From Cetobacterium somerae (GTDB lineage Bacteria > Fusobacteriota > Fusobacteriia > Fusobacteriales > Fusobacteriaceae), in the NCBI RefSeq assembly GCF_022430525.1, contig NZ_CP092520.1, forward strand, positions 372,001 through 436,000: 64,000 nt of DNA, in the 5' to 3' direction. Below the pieces are notes generated by a model. It was not told the origin of the DNA, did no database searches, and was given only the letters and a program-made list of their open reading frames with translations. Shown here piece after piece: positions 45,592 through 54,886 of the stretch (position 1 is the stretch's first letter; each line of letters begins with the position of its first letter). Both the position numbers and the translations under genes were made by a program.

Positions 45592-45689
45592 TTATTATAT
45601 TTTTCTTGATTTTTATTCACTTTTATTCTAAACTATTAAAGTTGTATATTAGTATTATTACATACATGAATTATGGGAGGGTTATATTT

Positions 45690-47387
45690 ATGAAATTTTT
45701 TAACAAAAAGTATATAAGTCTTTTTACTTCTTTACTTTTAATGACAACTTTAGCTCAAGGAAAAGAATTTATTTCTTCTGCCAAAGGATATAATGGTGAT
45801 ATTAAAGTAAAAGTTGATATTGTAAATAATGAGATTAAAAATATCAGCATTTTGGAAGAAAAAGAAAGTGATTTTACAAAAGATGGTATGAATTCTATCA
45901 TCACTGATATTATTGAAACTCAATCTGTTAAAGTAGATAATGTTGCAGGTGCTACTTCTACTAGTGTTGGATTAAAAAGAGCTGTAGATAGAGCTATTAA
46001 AGAATCTAAAGCAAAATTAACTCCAAAAGAAAAAAAGGTTATAGTTTATAACGATGTGACAACAGATGTTGTTATTATTGGTGGAGGTGGAGCAGGTCTT
46101 TCTGCTGCTATTGCTGCTAAAGATAAGGGCTCAAATGTTATATTAGTTGAGAAAGCAGCTATTCTTGGAGGAAATACTAATTATGCCACGGGTGGACTTA
46201 ATGCTGCTGAAACTTCTATCCAAAAAAATAAAGGTATTAAAGATTCTGTTGAAATTTTTATAGATGATACTATGAAAGGTGGAAAAAATACAAATAATAA
46301 AACTTTAGTTGAAAAAATGGCTAATTCTTCTGCTGAAATTGTAGACTGGCTAATAGAAAAAGGCGCTGATTTAACTGATCTTGGAAGAATGGGTGGACAA
46401 AGTGTAGATAGAACACATAGACCTACTGGGGGAGCTCCTGTTGGACCAAATATGATTGCAGCTCTTTCTAAAACTGCAAAAGAATCAGGAGTTGATATTA
46501 AATTATCAACTTTTGCTGAATCTATCATTTATGATGGTGAAGCCGTTAAAGGAATTGTTGTTAAAGCTCCAAATGGACAAAAATATAATATAAATTCTAA
46601 AGCAGTTGTTATTGCAACTGGTGGTTTTGGAGCTAACTCAGATTTAATTGTTGAAAATGTTGCTTCTTTAAAAGGATTTGGAACTACTAATCACAAAGGT
46701 GCTACTGGTGATGGAATAATTATGACTAAGCCTCTTAACGTTGATTTAGTTGATATGGAACAAATTCAAACACACCCAACAGTTATTCCTACTAATAGTG
46801 TTATGATTACTGAAGCTGTTAGAGGTAATGGAGCTATTCTTGTTAATAGAGATGGTAAAAGATTTATTAATGAGTTAGATACTAGAGATGTTGTTTCTAA
46901 AGCAGAACTTAATCAAAAAGGTGGAAGTGCATACCTTATGTTTGATGAAAATGTTAAAAAGAGTTTAAAAGCTATAGATAGTTATGATAAAAAAGGATAT
47001 TTGACTAAAGGGAATACAATTGAAGAACTCGCTAAAAATTTAAATATCCCTTCTAACGAGTTAGAGAAAACTTTCTCAAAGTATAACGAAAGTGTTAAAG
47101 CTGGTGTTGATTCTGAATTTAATAGACAAAGTTTACCAACTTTATTATCACAAGGTCCTTTTTATAGTGTAGAAGTTGCTCCTGCTGTTCATCACACTAT
47201 GGGGGGAATCAAAATAAATGAAAATGCTGAGGTTTTATCTAATGGAAAGCCTATAAAAGGTCTTTATGCTGCTGGTGAAGTTACTGGTGGAATACACGGT
47301 TCTAATAGATTAGGTGGAAATGCCGTTGTTGATATAACTGTTTTTGGTAAAATCGCTGGAGAAAATGCAAGCTATTTTTCTAAATAA
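45690..47387 (+). CDS. Secreted FMN/FAD fumarate-reductase-family flavoprotein
   Basis: 565 residues: signal peptide (about 1-24), FMN-binding domain (about 28-105) with flavinylation motif around D83-G87-A88-T89-S90-T91-S92, then an FAD domain with GGGGAGLSAA (131-140). Substrate-site motifs TEAVRGNGAILVNRDGKRF and VHHTMGG match soluble fumarate/urocanate reductases. No haem motif. It likely reduces an external enoate using electrons through covalent FMN. ATG 45690 follows GGGAGG; the longer upstream frame is rejected. Confidence 0.88.
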   Translation: MKFFNKKYISLFTSLLLMTTLAQGKEFISSAKGYNGDIKVKVDIVNNEIKNISILEEKESDFTKDGMNSIITDIIETQSVKVDNVAGATSTSVGLKRAVDRAIKESKAKLTPKEKKVIVYNDVTTDVVIIGGGGAGLSAAIAAKDKGSNVILVEKAAILGGNTNYATGGLNAAETSIQKNKGIKDSVEIFIDDTMKGGKNTNNKTLVEKMANSSAEIVDWLIEKGADLTDLGRMGGQSVDRTHRPTGGAPVGPNMIAALSKTAKESGVDIKLSTFAESIIYDGEAVKGIVVKAPNGQKYNINSKAVVIATGGFGANSDLIVENVASLKGFGTTNHKGATGDGIIMTKPLNVDLVDMEQIQTHPTVIPTNSVMITEAVRGNGAILVNRDGKRFINELDTRDVVSKAELNQKGGSAYLMFDENVKKSLKAIDSYDKKGYLTKGNTIEELAKNLNIPSNELEKTFSKYNESVKAGVDSEFNRQSLPTLLSQGPFYSVEVAPAVHHTMGGIKINENAEVLSNGKPIKGLYAAGEVTGGIHGSNRLGGNAVVDITVFGKIAGENASYFSK

Positions 47388-47415
47388 TTGTTTATTTTAA
47401 AAACTATAAGTTTGT

Positions 47416-47448
47416 AAAACGCATTTAATGATTTATTAAATGCGTTTT
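47416..47448 (+). terminator. Terminator after the flavoprotein gene
   Basis: 14-bp stem AAAACGCATTTAAT / ATTAAATGCGTTTT, 5-base loop, then TTATTTG. Confidence 0.88.
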
Positions 47449-47473
47449 TTATTTGTTTTTTTTGATTTTTGTA

Positions 47474-47502
47474 TTGCTTTATAGAACAAATTATGATAAA
47501 AT
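47474..47502 (+). promoter_or_regulatory. Promoter of abgT-like gene
   Basis: -35 TTGCTT (47474-47479), 17-base spacer, -10 TAAAAT (47497-47502). The leader of about 110 bases contains an A/T-only hairpin (about 47550-47575) with no recognised function. Confidence 0.65.
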
Positions 47503-47620
47503 CAGTTGAGACTATACCACATCAATAGACTCGATATATTTCATAAATGGAAATTGTGAAAAAATATTTTCAATTTTTGCACTTATTCCATAAATTCACT
47601 TTATTATTAGGGAGGAAAAA

Positions 47621-49231
47621 ATGTCTACAAAATCTGCAACAAAAAAAATGAGCTTTTTTGAGAGATTCTTAAACTTTGTTGAAGTTACAGGAAATAAGTT
47701 ACCTCACCCAGTTGCCATGTTCTTTGGTTTCTTTGTGATAACTATTATATTTTCTATGATACTTTCTTACACTGGTGTTTCTGTAAACTATAAAGAAATC
47801 TCAAGAACTACCGGACAAGTTATTGAAAAAACAACTTATGTTCAAAATCTTTTAACTAGAAGCGGTATTAGAGGAATTTTCGGTTCAACAGTTAAAAACT
47901 TTACAGGGCATGCGGCATTAGGGTCAATTGTTGTTGCTATGCTTGGAGTTGGTTTAGCTGAGGGAACTGGATTACTAAATTCTATAATTAAAAAAATTGT
48001 TATTTCAACTCCTAAACAACTAGTTTCAGCTATTGTTGTTTTTGCTGGAGTTATGTCAAATATTGCATCAGATGCTGGGTACGTTGTTTTAATTCCCCTT
48101 GGAGCAGTAATTTTCTTATCTTTTGGAAGACATCCACTTGCTGGTATTGCAGCTGCTTTCGCTGGAGTTTCTGGTGGATTCTCTGCTAACCTTTTAATCG
48201 GTACTACTGATCCATTACTTGGTGGAATTACAACATCTGCAGCACAAATTGTTTTACCTGGATATTCTGTTACTCCAACTGCAAACTTCTTCTTTATGTT
48301 TGCTTCTACTTTCTTTATAACAGCTGTTGGAGCTTGGATAACAGATAAAGTTGTTGAACCTAGATTAGGAGACTATAATGGTCCTAAAGTTGATATTAAC
48401 TTAAACGATCAAATTAGTCCTGAAGAGAAAAAAGGATTAAGAGCTGCTGGATTAGCTACAATCGGATTTATTATTTTAGTTTTACTTATGGTTATTCCTG
48501 AAAATGCTATTTTTAGATTAACTCCTGAAGAAATTACAAAGTTTATAGCTGAAAATAATAGAGAACCTGGAACTATGGAAATTTTAAAACCTTTCTTTAG
48601 TGATTCTATTGTTTACATTCTTATGTTGGCATTCTTTATTCCTGGACTTGCTTATGGTGTTGCGGCAAAAACTGTAAAATCACACAAAGATGTTATCAAG
48701 TCAATGACTAAAGCAATGGCTTCTTGTGGACAAGTTTTAGTTATTATCTTTGTTTCTGCTCAATTCGTATATGTTTTCTCTAAATCAAATATAGGAATTG
48801 TTATTGCTGTTAAATTAGCTGATGTTTTAAAAGATCTTGGAATATCTGGAATTTGGGCAGCTGTAGGATTAATATTCTTAACTGCATTTGTTAACTTATT
48901 TATTGGTGGAGCTTCTTCTAAGTGGTTAATGCTTTCTCCTGTTTTCATACCTATGTTCGTTGAATTGGGATTAACTCCTGAGTATACTCAATTAGCATAT
49001 AGAATTGGAGATTCGACTACTAATATAATTTCTCCTCTAATGTCGTATTTCCCTATCATAGTTGGATTTGCATCTAAATATGAGGAAAAAGAAGGATCTA
49101 TGGGAATTGGAACTATCATTGCAATGATGCTTCCATATTCATTAGTTTTCTTAATTGGATGGTCAATTATGTTTATTGCATGGACTTACTTAGGATTACC
49201 TATTGGACCTGGAGTTAGCATGTTTATGTAA
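47621..49231 (+). CDS. AbgT-family transporter
   Basis: Inner-membrane carrier, 536 residues, about 11-13 hydrophobic segments. AbgT hallmarks: N-terminal VEVTGNKLPHPVAMF, SIVVAMLGVGLAEGTGLL, ASDAGYVVLIPL, and RIGDSTTNIISPLMSYFPIIVGF. Characterised members import p-aminobenzoyl-glutamate or export sulfonamides. An amidohydrolase partner is not adjacent, though an M20 enzyme lies 10 kb away. Confidence 0.9.
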   Translation: MSTKSATKKMSFFERFLNFVEVTGNKLPHPVAMFFGFFVITIIFSMILSYTGVSVNYKEISRTTGQVIEKTTYVQNLLTRSGIRGIFGSTVKNFTGHAALGSIVVAMLGVGLAEGTGLLNSIIKKIVISTPKQLVSAIVVFAGVMSNIASDAGYVVLIPLGAVIFLSFGRHPLAGIAAAFAGVSGGFSANLLIGTTDPLLGGITTSAAQIVLPGYSVTPTANFFFMFASTFFITAVGAWITDKVVEPRLGDYNGPKVDINLNDQISPEEKKGLRAAGLATIGFIILVLLMVIPENAIFRLTPEEITKFIAENNREPGTMEILKPFFSDSIVYILMLAFFIPGLAYGVAAKTVKSHKDVIKSMTKAMASCGQVLVIIFVSAQFVYVFSKSNIGIVIAVKLADVLKDLGISGIWAAVGLIFLTAFVNLFIGGASSKWLMLSPVFIPMFVELGLTPEYTQLAYRIGDSTTNIISPLMSYFPIIVGFASKYEEKEGSMGIGTIIAMMLPYSLVFLIGWSIMFIAWTYLGLPIGPGVSMFM

Positions 49232-49238
49232 AAAAAAT

Positions 49239-49270
49239 AAAAGGATGAAGAAAAAATTCTTCATCCTTTT
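49239..49270. terminator. Bidirectional terminator, abgT-like / MBL-fold gene
   Basis: 14-bp stem AAAAGGATGAAGAA / TTCTTCATCCTTTT with an AAAA loop and A/T-runs on both flanks. The convergent gene stops at the next base. Confidence 0.9.
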
Positions 49271-49993
49271 TTATATATCTTTTTCTTCTCCAACTTCAAT
49301 TAAATCTATATATTTTTTCATTTCTTTTCTAGAACTTTCACCTTTTGAAAAGATAGTTATCACTTCAGTAGGATTCAATGTTCTTATAAAGCTGTTCAGC
49401 ATAACTAAATCCATACTTTTTTCTCCACCGAAATAGCTATTTTTTATATGTCCTATATTTGCAATCATAATATCTATAGGATAATATATCAATGTTTTTA
49501 TTATATTCTCTTGATAAATTGTTTCTCCTGTTACATAAATTCTTTTTACTTTACCAAGTTTATCTATTATAGTTACAAGATACCCATTCGCTTTTCCTAA
49601 TATTGGATTTGATAAAAACCCTCCTCCTTTATATGTTGGAATGACCTCAATTACTATTTTATAACCTTTTATCTCTAGGTCTATTTTTTTAAACCAATCT
49701 ACGAAATAGATATTTGCATTTTTTTTATCTCGTAAATATTTTCCACACTCTTTCCTTGAAATAATCTTAGCTTCATCTTCTATAACCTTAACTCCCTCTT
49801 CGTCAAAAGAATCAGGATTACACTCTGTAATTAACCAAAGCTTTATATTTTTAAAAGAATCATCCATAGGAGAGACTAATTTAACATCACTATTTTTTTT
49901 TAAAATAAATGATGGATTACAACCGATTTTAAATTTTTTGTCAACTTCTAAAAACCAACAAGTTTTACCTAAAAATTTAAATTTAAACTCCAT
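49271..49993 (-). CDS. Metallo-beta-lactamase-fold protein lacking the metal motif
   Basis: 240 residues resembling UlaG/NAPE-PLD-type MBL proteins by its layout: TCWFLEVDKKFKIGCNP at the N-terminus, WFKKIDLEIKGYKIVIEVIPTYKGGGF in the middle, and YLVTIIDKLGKVKRIYVTGETIY. The HxHxDH site is replaced by ITECNPDSFDEEG, the next His by Tyr/Lys, and GDT reads GET. It is therefore probably not a zinc hydrolase. Function unknown; assignment rests on pattern alone. Confidence 0.55.
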   Translation of the reverse strand: MEFKFKFLGKTCWFLEVDKKFKIGCNPSFILKKNSDVKLVSPMDDSFKNIKLWLITECNPDSFDEEGVKVIEDEAKIISRKECGKYLRDKKNANIYFVDWFKKIDLEIKGYKIVIEVIPTYKGGGFLSNPILGKANGYLVTIIDKLGKVKRIYVTGETIYQENIIKTLIYYPIDIMIANIGHIKNSYFGGEKSMDLVMLNSFIRTLNPTEVITIFSKGESSRKEMKKYIDLIEVGEEKDI

Positions 49994-50064
49994 AATACTC
50001 TCATCCTCCCAAAATTTACTTATGTATTTTTTCTAAAAATATATAAGTATTCCTTTTAAATAAA

Positions 50065-50093
50065 AAAAAAGATACCCTTAAGATATCTTTTTT
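50065..50093 (-). terminator. Terminator after the small lipoprotein gene
   Basis: 10-bp stem AAAAAAGATA / TATCTTTTTT; on the minus strand the T-run continues TTTATTT. Confidence 0.75.
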
Positions 50094-50304
50094 ATTTTTC
50101 TGTTTTTATAACTCCATTTATATATTCTACTTTTATAACTTTATCAGTAAAAGGTACTTCTTGAGTAATAAAACCTGTAAATAACTTATCTTTATAATAT
50201 AATTTAGTTCCTTTTAATTCTAAGTTTTCATCTCCAAATTTAACTTCTTTTTTCATACATCCAACTAGCGATAGTATCGCTATAAATAATACTAATTTTT
50301 TCAT
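50092..50304 (-). CDS. Small lipoprotein, MORN-like
   Basis: 70 residues: signal peptide and lipobox LVGC (Cys at residue 16), then a short beta-rich part with YYKDKLFTGFI that resembles one MORN-like repeat. Too short to assign. A stand-alone gene with its own terminator. GTTAG-type spacing before ATG 50304 gives only a weak ribosome binding site. Confidence 0.75.
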   Translation of the reverse strand: MKKLVLFIAILSLVGCMKKEVKFGDENLELKGTKLYYKDKLFTGFITQEVPFTDKVIKVEYINGVIKTEK

Positions 50305-50458
50305 TATCTAACTCCTAACTATTTTTTAATTTTATTATAACATATTCTTTATTTAAATATTATTGAATTTTATATTTAATTAAAAAGGATTTTATTTTTT
50401 TAATAGTATTTTAATGTATCATAATTATTTTAACTAAATAGATTTTAAAGGTGGTGTT

Positions 50459-51169
50459 ATGAGTACTGATTTCGCAATATTAGCATTTTTTAGCTTAATG
50501 TTAACCTATCTTTTAATTTGTGAGATATTTACTATTTTATTTAGACTTACTGGACTTACAGAAGAAACTGCACGTTTTCAAGTTATTTCTATGCTAACAA
50601 CTTGTGGTTTTACAACTGTTGAAAGTGAGCTTATTACATCTTCTAGAAAACGAAGAAAATTGGCTTTTGTAACAATACTTTTTGGTTATATATTTTCTGT
50701 TACAATTGTTTCCATGGTTATAAATTTTTTTATGAGACTAACTGATGGAAATATTTTTCATTTAATTGTTAAAGTTCTTATCGCAATAATTGCACTTATT
50801 ATTATCTGGTACTCTCTTTTAAAAGTTAATTTTGTAAAAAATAATTTCGATCGCTTTATAAGTAAAATTGGTATTAAAGCAATGTTTAAAAATCAGCATA
50901 ATCCGATAATGATTCTTGGAGTTTTTAAAACCGAAGTTATTGCTGAAGTTACAATAACTAATCTTCCTGAGGAGTTATCTCAAGTTCAATTAAAAAATTC
51001 TAATATTCGTTTAAACTACACTCTTCAAATTTTAACTATTATAAAAAATGATGATGTCTCTGTTGGTGTAACTGGTGAAAGTATTTTAGAAAATGGTGAT
51101 AAAGTCATTATCTTTGGAACTTTAAAAAATATAAAAAAACTTTTTGTAAAAGAAAAAGATTTTTTATAA
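50459..51169 (+). CDS. Membrane protein with C-terminal TrkA-C domain
   Basis: 236 residues: three hydrophobic segments (about 5-28, 68-90, 98-120), then a TrkA-C (RCK-C) domain at about 160-230 (GVFKTEVIAEVTI ... ESILENGDKVIIFG). Such domains sense nucleotides or ions in potassium transport systems. No RCK-N or pore domain is present, so it is not a complete channel. GGTGG-type site before the ATG. Confidence 0.78.
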   Translation: MSTDFAILAFFSLMLTYLLICEIFTILFRLTGLTEETARFQVISMLTTCGFTTVESELITSSRKRRKLAFVTILFGYIFSVTIVSMVINFFMRLTDGNIFHLIVKVLIAIIALIIIWYSLLKVNFVKNNFDRFISKIGIKAMFKNQHNPIMILGVFKTEVIAEVTITNLPEELSQVQLKNSNIRLNYTLQILTIIKNDDVSVGVTGESILENGDKVIIFGTLKNIKKLFVKEKDFL

Positions 51170-51176
51170 ATTGCTA

Positions 51177-51205
51177 TTGATGTTTTCTTATTTATGAGGT
51201 ATGTT
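51177..51205 (+). promoter_or_regulatory. Promoter of HAD phosphatase gene, shared module
   Basis: -35 TTGATG (51177-51182), 17-base spacer, -10 TATGTT (51200-51205). 16 bases (CTTATTTATGAGGTAT, 51187-51202) are identical to the promoter of the AOR gene at 53008-53023, in the same register. Confidence 0.65.
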
Positions 51206-51241
51206 TATAATAACCCTAAATTATTTTTTAAAGGAGGCATT

Positions 51242-51835
51242 ATGAAAAATATAGTATTTGATATTGGTAATGTTCTGCTAGATTTTCATCCACAAGAATT
51301 TTTAAAAGGATTAGGATTTGAAAAAAATATTGAAGATAGGTTATACAAATTAATTTTTTTAAGCGACGAATGGAAAGAGTTAGATCGTGGTTCTATCGAC
51401 TATGAAATTGCTGAAAAGATTTTTAAGACAAAAGCTCCTGATTTAAAAAAAGAGATATCTATTGTTCTTGATAAGTGGCACGAAATGCTTATTCCTATTG
51501 AAGCAAATGTTAATCTCTTAAAATCATTAAAAGATTATGGATATAATATTTATTATCTTTCTAACTTTCAAAAAGATGTTTATGAGAAAATGTATAATAA
51601 GCATGATTTTTTAAGAATTGGGAATGGTGGCGTTATTTCATATCAAGTTAATACTTTAAAACCTGATCATTTTATATATGCAATTCTTCTTTCAAAATAT
51701 AATTTAGATCCTAGTGAAACACTATTTATAGATGATAATTTCGATAATATTGAAGAAGCTAAAAAAATAGGTTTTCATAGTGTATTATTTACAAATTGTG
51801 ATGAACTTAAAAATTCGATTAAACCACTACTTTAA
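51242..51835 (+). CDS. HAD-superfamily phosphatase, subfamily IA (YihX-like)
   Basis: 197 residues. Motif I FDIGNVLLDF, motif II YLSNF, motif III LKPD with lysine, motif IV FIDDNFDNIEEA. The IA-variant-3 pattern (YihX/epoxide-hydrolase-N-terminal type) suggests a sugar-phosphate phosphatase. Start ATG 51242 has GGAGG; the 16-codon upstream extension runs through the promoter and is rejected. Confidence 0.88.
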   Translation: MKNIVFDIGNVLLDFHPQEFLKGLGFEKNIEDRLYKLIFLSDEWKELDRGSIDYEIAEKIFKTKAPDLKKEISIVLDKWHEMLIPIEANVNLLKSLKDYGYNIYYLSNFQKDVYEKMYNKHDFLRIGNGGVISYQVNTLKPDHFIYAILLSKYNLDPSETLFIDDNFDNIEEAKKIGFHSVLFTNCDELKNSIKPLL

Positions 51836-51850
51836 TTTTAAAATATAATA

Positions 51851-51881
51851 AAAAGAACTCTAATTTTTTAAGAGTTCTTTT
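51851..51881. terminator. Bidirectional terminator, HAD / AbrB-type gene
   Basis: 11-bp stem AAAAGAACTCT / AGAGTTCTTTT, 9-base loop, T-runs on both strands. Confidence 0.9.
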
Positions 51882-52919
51882 TTATTTTATTATTTTTACA
51901 ATAATTTGAATTAATATAGGATAAAAACTTACAATTGATACCAATCTCATTAATTGGATAATCGCAACTTTTGGAGTATCCGCTCCCATTTCACTTGCAA
52001 TAATAGAAATATCTGATACTCCTCCTGGTGCTGCTGAAAAAAGAGACGTTGCTATATTAAAGTTACTTGATTTATAAACTATTAAGCCAATAATAATATT
52101 CATAAATAAAAATCCTATAATAACAATAACAACCAAATGTAACAACTGTCCCATTTCTAAAACATCTTTTAAAGATACTTTAGTTCCTATCAAAGCTCCT
52201 CCAAACATCTGAATTAATTGTCTCAAAGGAATTGGCATAACTCCTCTATTCAAAAAAATATTAAATATTCCAACTCCAATCATAGAAAAACTCAAGGCTC
52301 CTGCTGGTACTTTTGATAAATACCCTATATATCCTATTACAATTCCAACAACTATTGTTAAAATTATATTCTCTAAACTATTTTTCTTATCAGATTTACT
52401 TTTTTCATAAGTTTTTACTACTTCAGCCTCTCCTTTTTTTCTTATTATTTTCTTTAAAAAAATAGGGATAACTCCTATTACAGATATTAATCTAATTAGT
52501 TGAAACATTACAACTTTAGCTGAATCAGCATTTAACTCATGAGCAATAAGTGTCATATCCATCATACCACCGGGAGCAGTTGAAAATAATGCTGTTGCTA
52601 AATCCAATGATGAATTCTTGTAAAGTATATACCCTAAAATAAAATTCATTAATGCCATACAACTAACTATTAGTATTGCTGGCTTTAATACCTCTCTTAA
52701 TCCTAAAATATCCTTCTTTTCTATTCTTGCACCAATAAATGCTCCTGTAGCTATTTGTGTCAATATCTTATATTCTTGTGGCATTATAGCCTTACCTGAA
52801 AATAAATTAAAAATCGAAACCAAAACCATAGATCCAATCATAGCTCCTGCTGGTATTTTTAATTTTAAACCAATTTTCCCTCCAACTATAGCTACAATTA
52901 TAGTTATTAAAAACTCCAT
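51882..52919 (-). CDS. AbrB-family (PF05145-type) membrane transporter
   Basis: 345 residues, about 10-12 hydrophobic segments in two homologous halves: TAPGGMMDMTLIAHELNAD with a following QLIRL, and SAAPGGVSDISIIASEMGAD with QLMRL. This internal duplication is the family hallmark (formerly called putative ammonia monooxygenase). Substrate unknown. Start ATG 52919 chosen for spacing from GGAGGGG; ATG 52922 and TTG 52931 are alternatives. Confidence 0.85.
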   Translation of the reverse strand: MEFLITIIVAIVGGKIGLKLKIPAGAMIGSMVLVSIFNLFSGKAIMPQEYKILTQIATGAFIGARIEKKDILGLREVLKPAILIVSCMALMNFILGYILYKNSSLDLATALFSTAPGGMMDMTLIAHELNADSAKVVMFQLIRLISVIGVIPIFLKKIIRKKGEAEVVKTYEKSKSDKKNSLENIILTIVVGIVIGYIGYLSKVPAGALSFSMIGVGIFNIFLNRGVMPIPLRQLIQMFGGALIGTKVSLKDVLEMGQLLHLVVIVIIGFLFMNIIIGLIVYKSSNFNIATSLFSAAPGGVSDISIIASEMGADTPKVAIIQLMRLVSIVSFYPILIQIIVKIIK

Positions 52920-52997
52920 CATCCCCTCCAAATAATATCGTTGAATTTATCTTATCATATTTCTTGAAAAAGATATATTTTTTCTTAACTTATTCTA

Positions 52998-53026
52998 TTG
53001 ATAATAACTTATTTATGAGGTATACT
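52998..53026 (+). promoter_or_regulatory. Promoter of AOR gene, shared module
   Basis: -35 TTGATA (52998-53003), 17-base spacer, -10 TATACT (53021-53026). Shares CTATTGAT plus a 16-base block with the promoter at 51177-51205 in identical alignment. Confidence 0.75.
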
Positions 53027-53080
53027 CGCAATAATAGGTTTTTATAGTCATTAATATAATTTATATGGAGGTATGTATTT

Positions 53081-54886
53081 ATGAAAACATCATATAATGA
53101 AAAATTATTAAGAATCAATTTAACAACCAATGAAATAAAAGTAGAGCCTTTAAATTTAGAAATTGCTAAAAAATTTATTGGTGCAAGAGGACTAGGGAGT
53201 AAAATTCTTTTAGACGAAATCGATCCTAGTGTTGATCCTTTATCGAGCGAAAATAAATTAGTTATTATGACTGGACCTGTTACTGGAGCATCTGTTCCAA
53301 CAGGTGGCAGATATGTTGTTGTTACAAAATCTCCTCTTACTGGTATGATTGCTTGCTCTAACTCCGGTGGTGAATGGGGGGCTAAATTAAAATATTCAGG
53401 TTTTGATGGCATTATCATAGAAGGTAAAAGTAATACTCCTAAATATTTATATATTAATGATGACAAAGTCGAAATTTTAAATGCACATCATGTTTGGGGA
53501 AAAACTAGTACTGAAACTGATATTTTTTTAAAAGAGAAATATCCTCAAGCTTCTGTTTTGAATATTGGTCCTGGCGGTGAAAATCTCTCTCTAATGGCTG
53601 CTATTATAAATGACACTGATCGAGCTGCTGGTAGATCTGGAGTAGGAGCTGTTATGGGATCTAAAAATTTAAAAGCAATTGTTGTTAATTCCTCAAAAAA
53701 TTCAATCCCTGTTAATAATCCAGATGCTCTAAGAAAAGAATTAGTTATAGCAATGAAAAAAATAAAAGAAGATGGTGTAACTGGTACTGGTCTACCTACT
53801 TATGGAACTGCTGTTCTTGTAAATATTATAAATGAAACTGGAAGTTTTCCTACAAACAATTGGCAAGGATCATATTCTCAAAATGCAGAAAATATAAGTG
53901 GAGAAACTCTTACTGAGAAATATTTAAAAAGAACATATAACTGTCACCGATGTCCAATAGGTTGTGGACGAGTTGTAGAACGAGAAGGAAAAGAAATTGG
54001 TGGTCCTGAATATGAAACTTTATGGGCATATGGTGGAAATTGTGGAGTCTACGATATACCTACAATTAATGAAGCTAATTTTTGGTGTAATGAACTTGGA
54101 TTAGATGCAATCTCTGTACCTTGTACTATTGCAGCTGGAATGGAACTATACGAAAAAGGCCTTATTTCTGACAATGATTGCGAAGGTATTCCTTTAAAGT
54201 TTGGAAGTAAAATTGCTGTAGTTGAGTGGACAAAGAGAATTGGATTTGGAGAAACCTCTCTTGGCAAATTAATGGCTTTAGGTTCACAAAGATTATGTGA
54301 ACATTATGGTCACCCTGAAATATCAATGTCTGTTAAAAAACAAGAACTTCCTGCCTACGATGCTCGTGGAATACAAGGCATTGGTTTAAATTATGCTACT
54401 AGTAATCGTGGAGGATGTCACGTTAGAGGCTATATGATATCTCCAGAAATTCTAGCTCATCCTGAGTTACTAGATCGGACTGTTACAGATAATAAAGCCT
54501 CTTGGACTAAAATATTCCAGGATTTAACTGCTGTTATCGATTCTATGGGAATATGTCTGTTTACTTCTTTTGCTCTTAATGCAGAGGATTATACTAATTT
54601 CTTAAATGCTGCTACTGGTACGGAGCACACTGTAACATCACTTTTAGATACTGGTGAACGAATTTATAATCTAGAAAGAGTTTTCAATAAAAGGGCCGGA
54701 ATGAAACCTGAAGATGACCAACTTCCTAAACGTCTTTTAAAAGAAGCTATTGTAAATGGTCCTTCCAAAGGACTTAAAAGTAAACTTGACATAATGCTTC
54801 CTGAATATTACAAAGCTCGTGGATGGGAAAATGCCTTCCCTACAAAAGAAACTCTACAAAAACTAGGATTAGAAGATTTATGTTAG
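53081..54886 (+). CDS. Aldehyde:ferredoxin oxidoreductase (tungsten type)
   Basis: Oxidises aldehydes to acids with ferredoxin, or the reverse. 601 residues, standard AOR size. Cluster ligands C288/C291/C295 (CHRCPIGC) match the Pyrococcus furiosus AOR positions and C492 follows in DSMGICLF. GGPEYET (308-314) and GGCHVRG (H447) correspond to active-site Glu and His. Cytoplasmic, no signal. Translationally coupled to a MoaD-like gene (7-base overlap). Distinct from the longer YdhV-type AOR at 30-32 kb. Confidence 0.95.
   Translation: MKTSYNEKLLRINLTTNEIKVEPLNLEIAKKFIGARGLGSKILLDEIDPSVDPLSSENKLVIMTGPVTGASVPTGGRYVVVTKSPLTGMIACSNSGGEWGAKLKYSGFDGIIIEGKSNTPKYLYINDDKVEILNAHHVWGKTSTETDIFLKEKYPQASVLNIGPGGENLSLMAAIINDTDRAAGRSGVGAVMGSKNLKAIVVNSSKNSIPVNNPDALRKELVIAMKKIKEDGVTGTGLPTYGTAVLVNIINETGSFPTNNWQGSYSQNAENISGETLTEKYLKRTYNCHRCPIGCGRVVEREGKEIGGPEYETLWAYGGNCGVYDIPTINEANFWCNELGLDAISVPCTIAAGMELYEKGLISDNDCEGIPLKFGSKIAVVEWTKRIGFGETSLGKLMALGSQRLCEHYGHPEISMSVKKQELPAYDARGIQGIGLNYATSNRGGCHVRGYMISPEILAHPELLDRTVTDNKASWTKIFQDLTAVIDSMGICLFTSFALNAEDYTNFLNAATGTEHTVTSLLDTGERIYNLERVFNKRAGMKPEDDQLPKRLLKEAIVNGPSKGLKSKLDIMLPEYYKARGWENAFPTKETLQKLGLEDLC

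Noticed and set aside
45573-45690. 39-codon N-terminal extension of the secreted flavoprotein
   Set aside because: It runs through a terminator tail and promoter region; ATG 45690 has GGGAGG and begins a proper signal peptide.
52990-53466. 158-codon open frame antisense to the start of the AOR gene
   Set aside because: Composition follows the complement of AOR codons, no ribosome binding site, and it runs across the AOR promoter; the AOR frame is certain.
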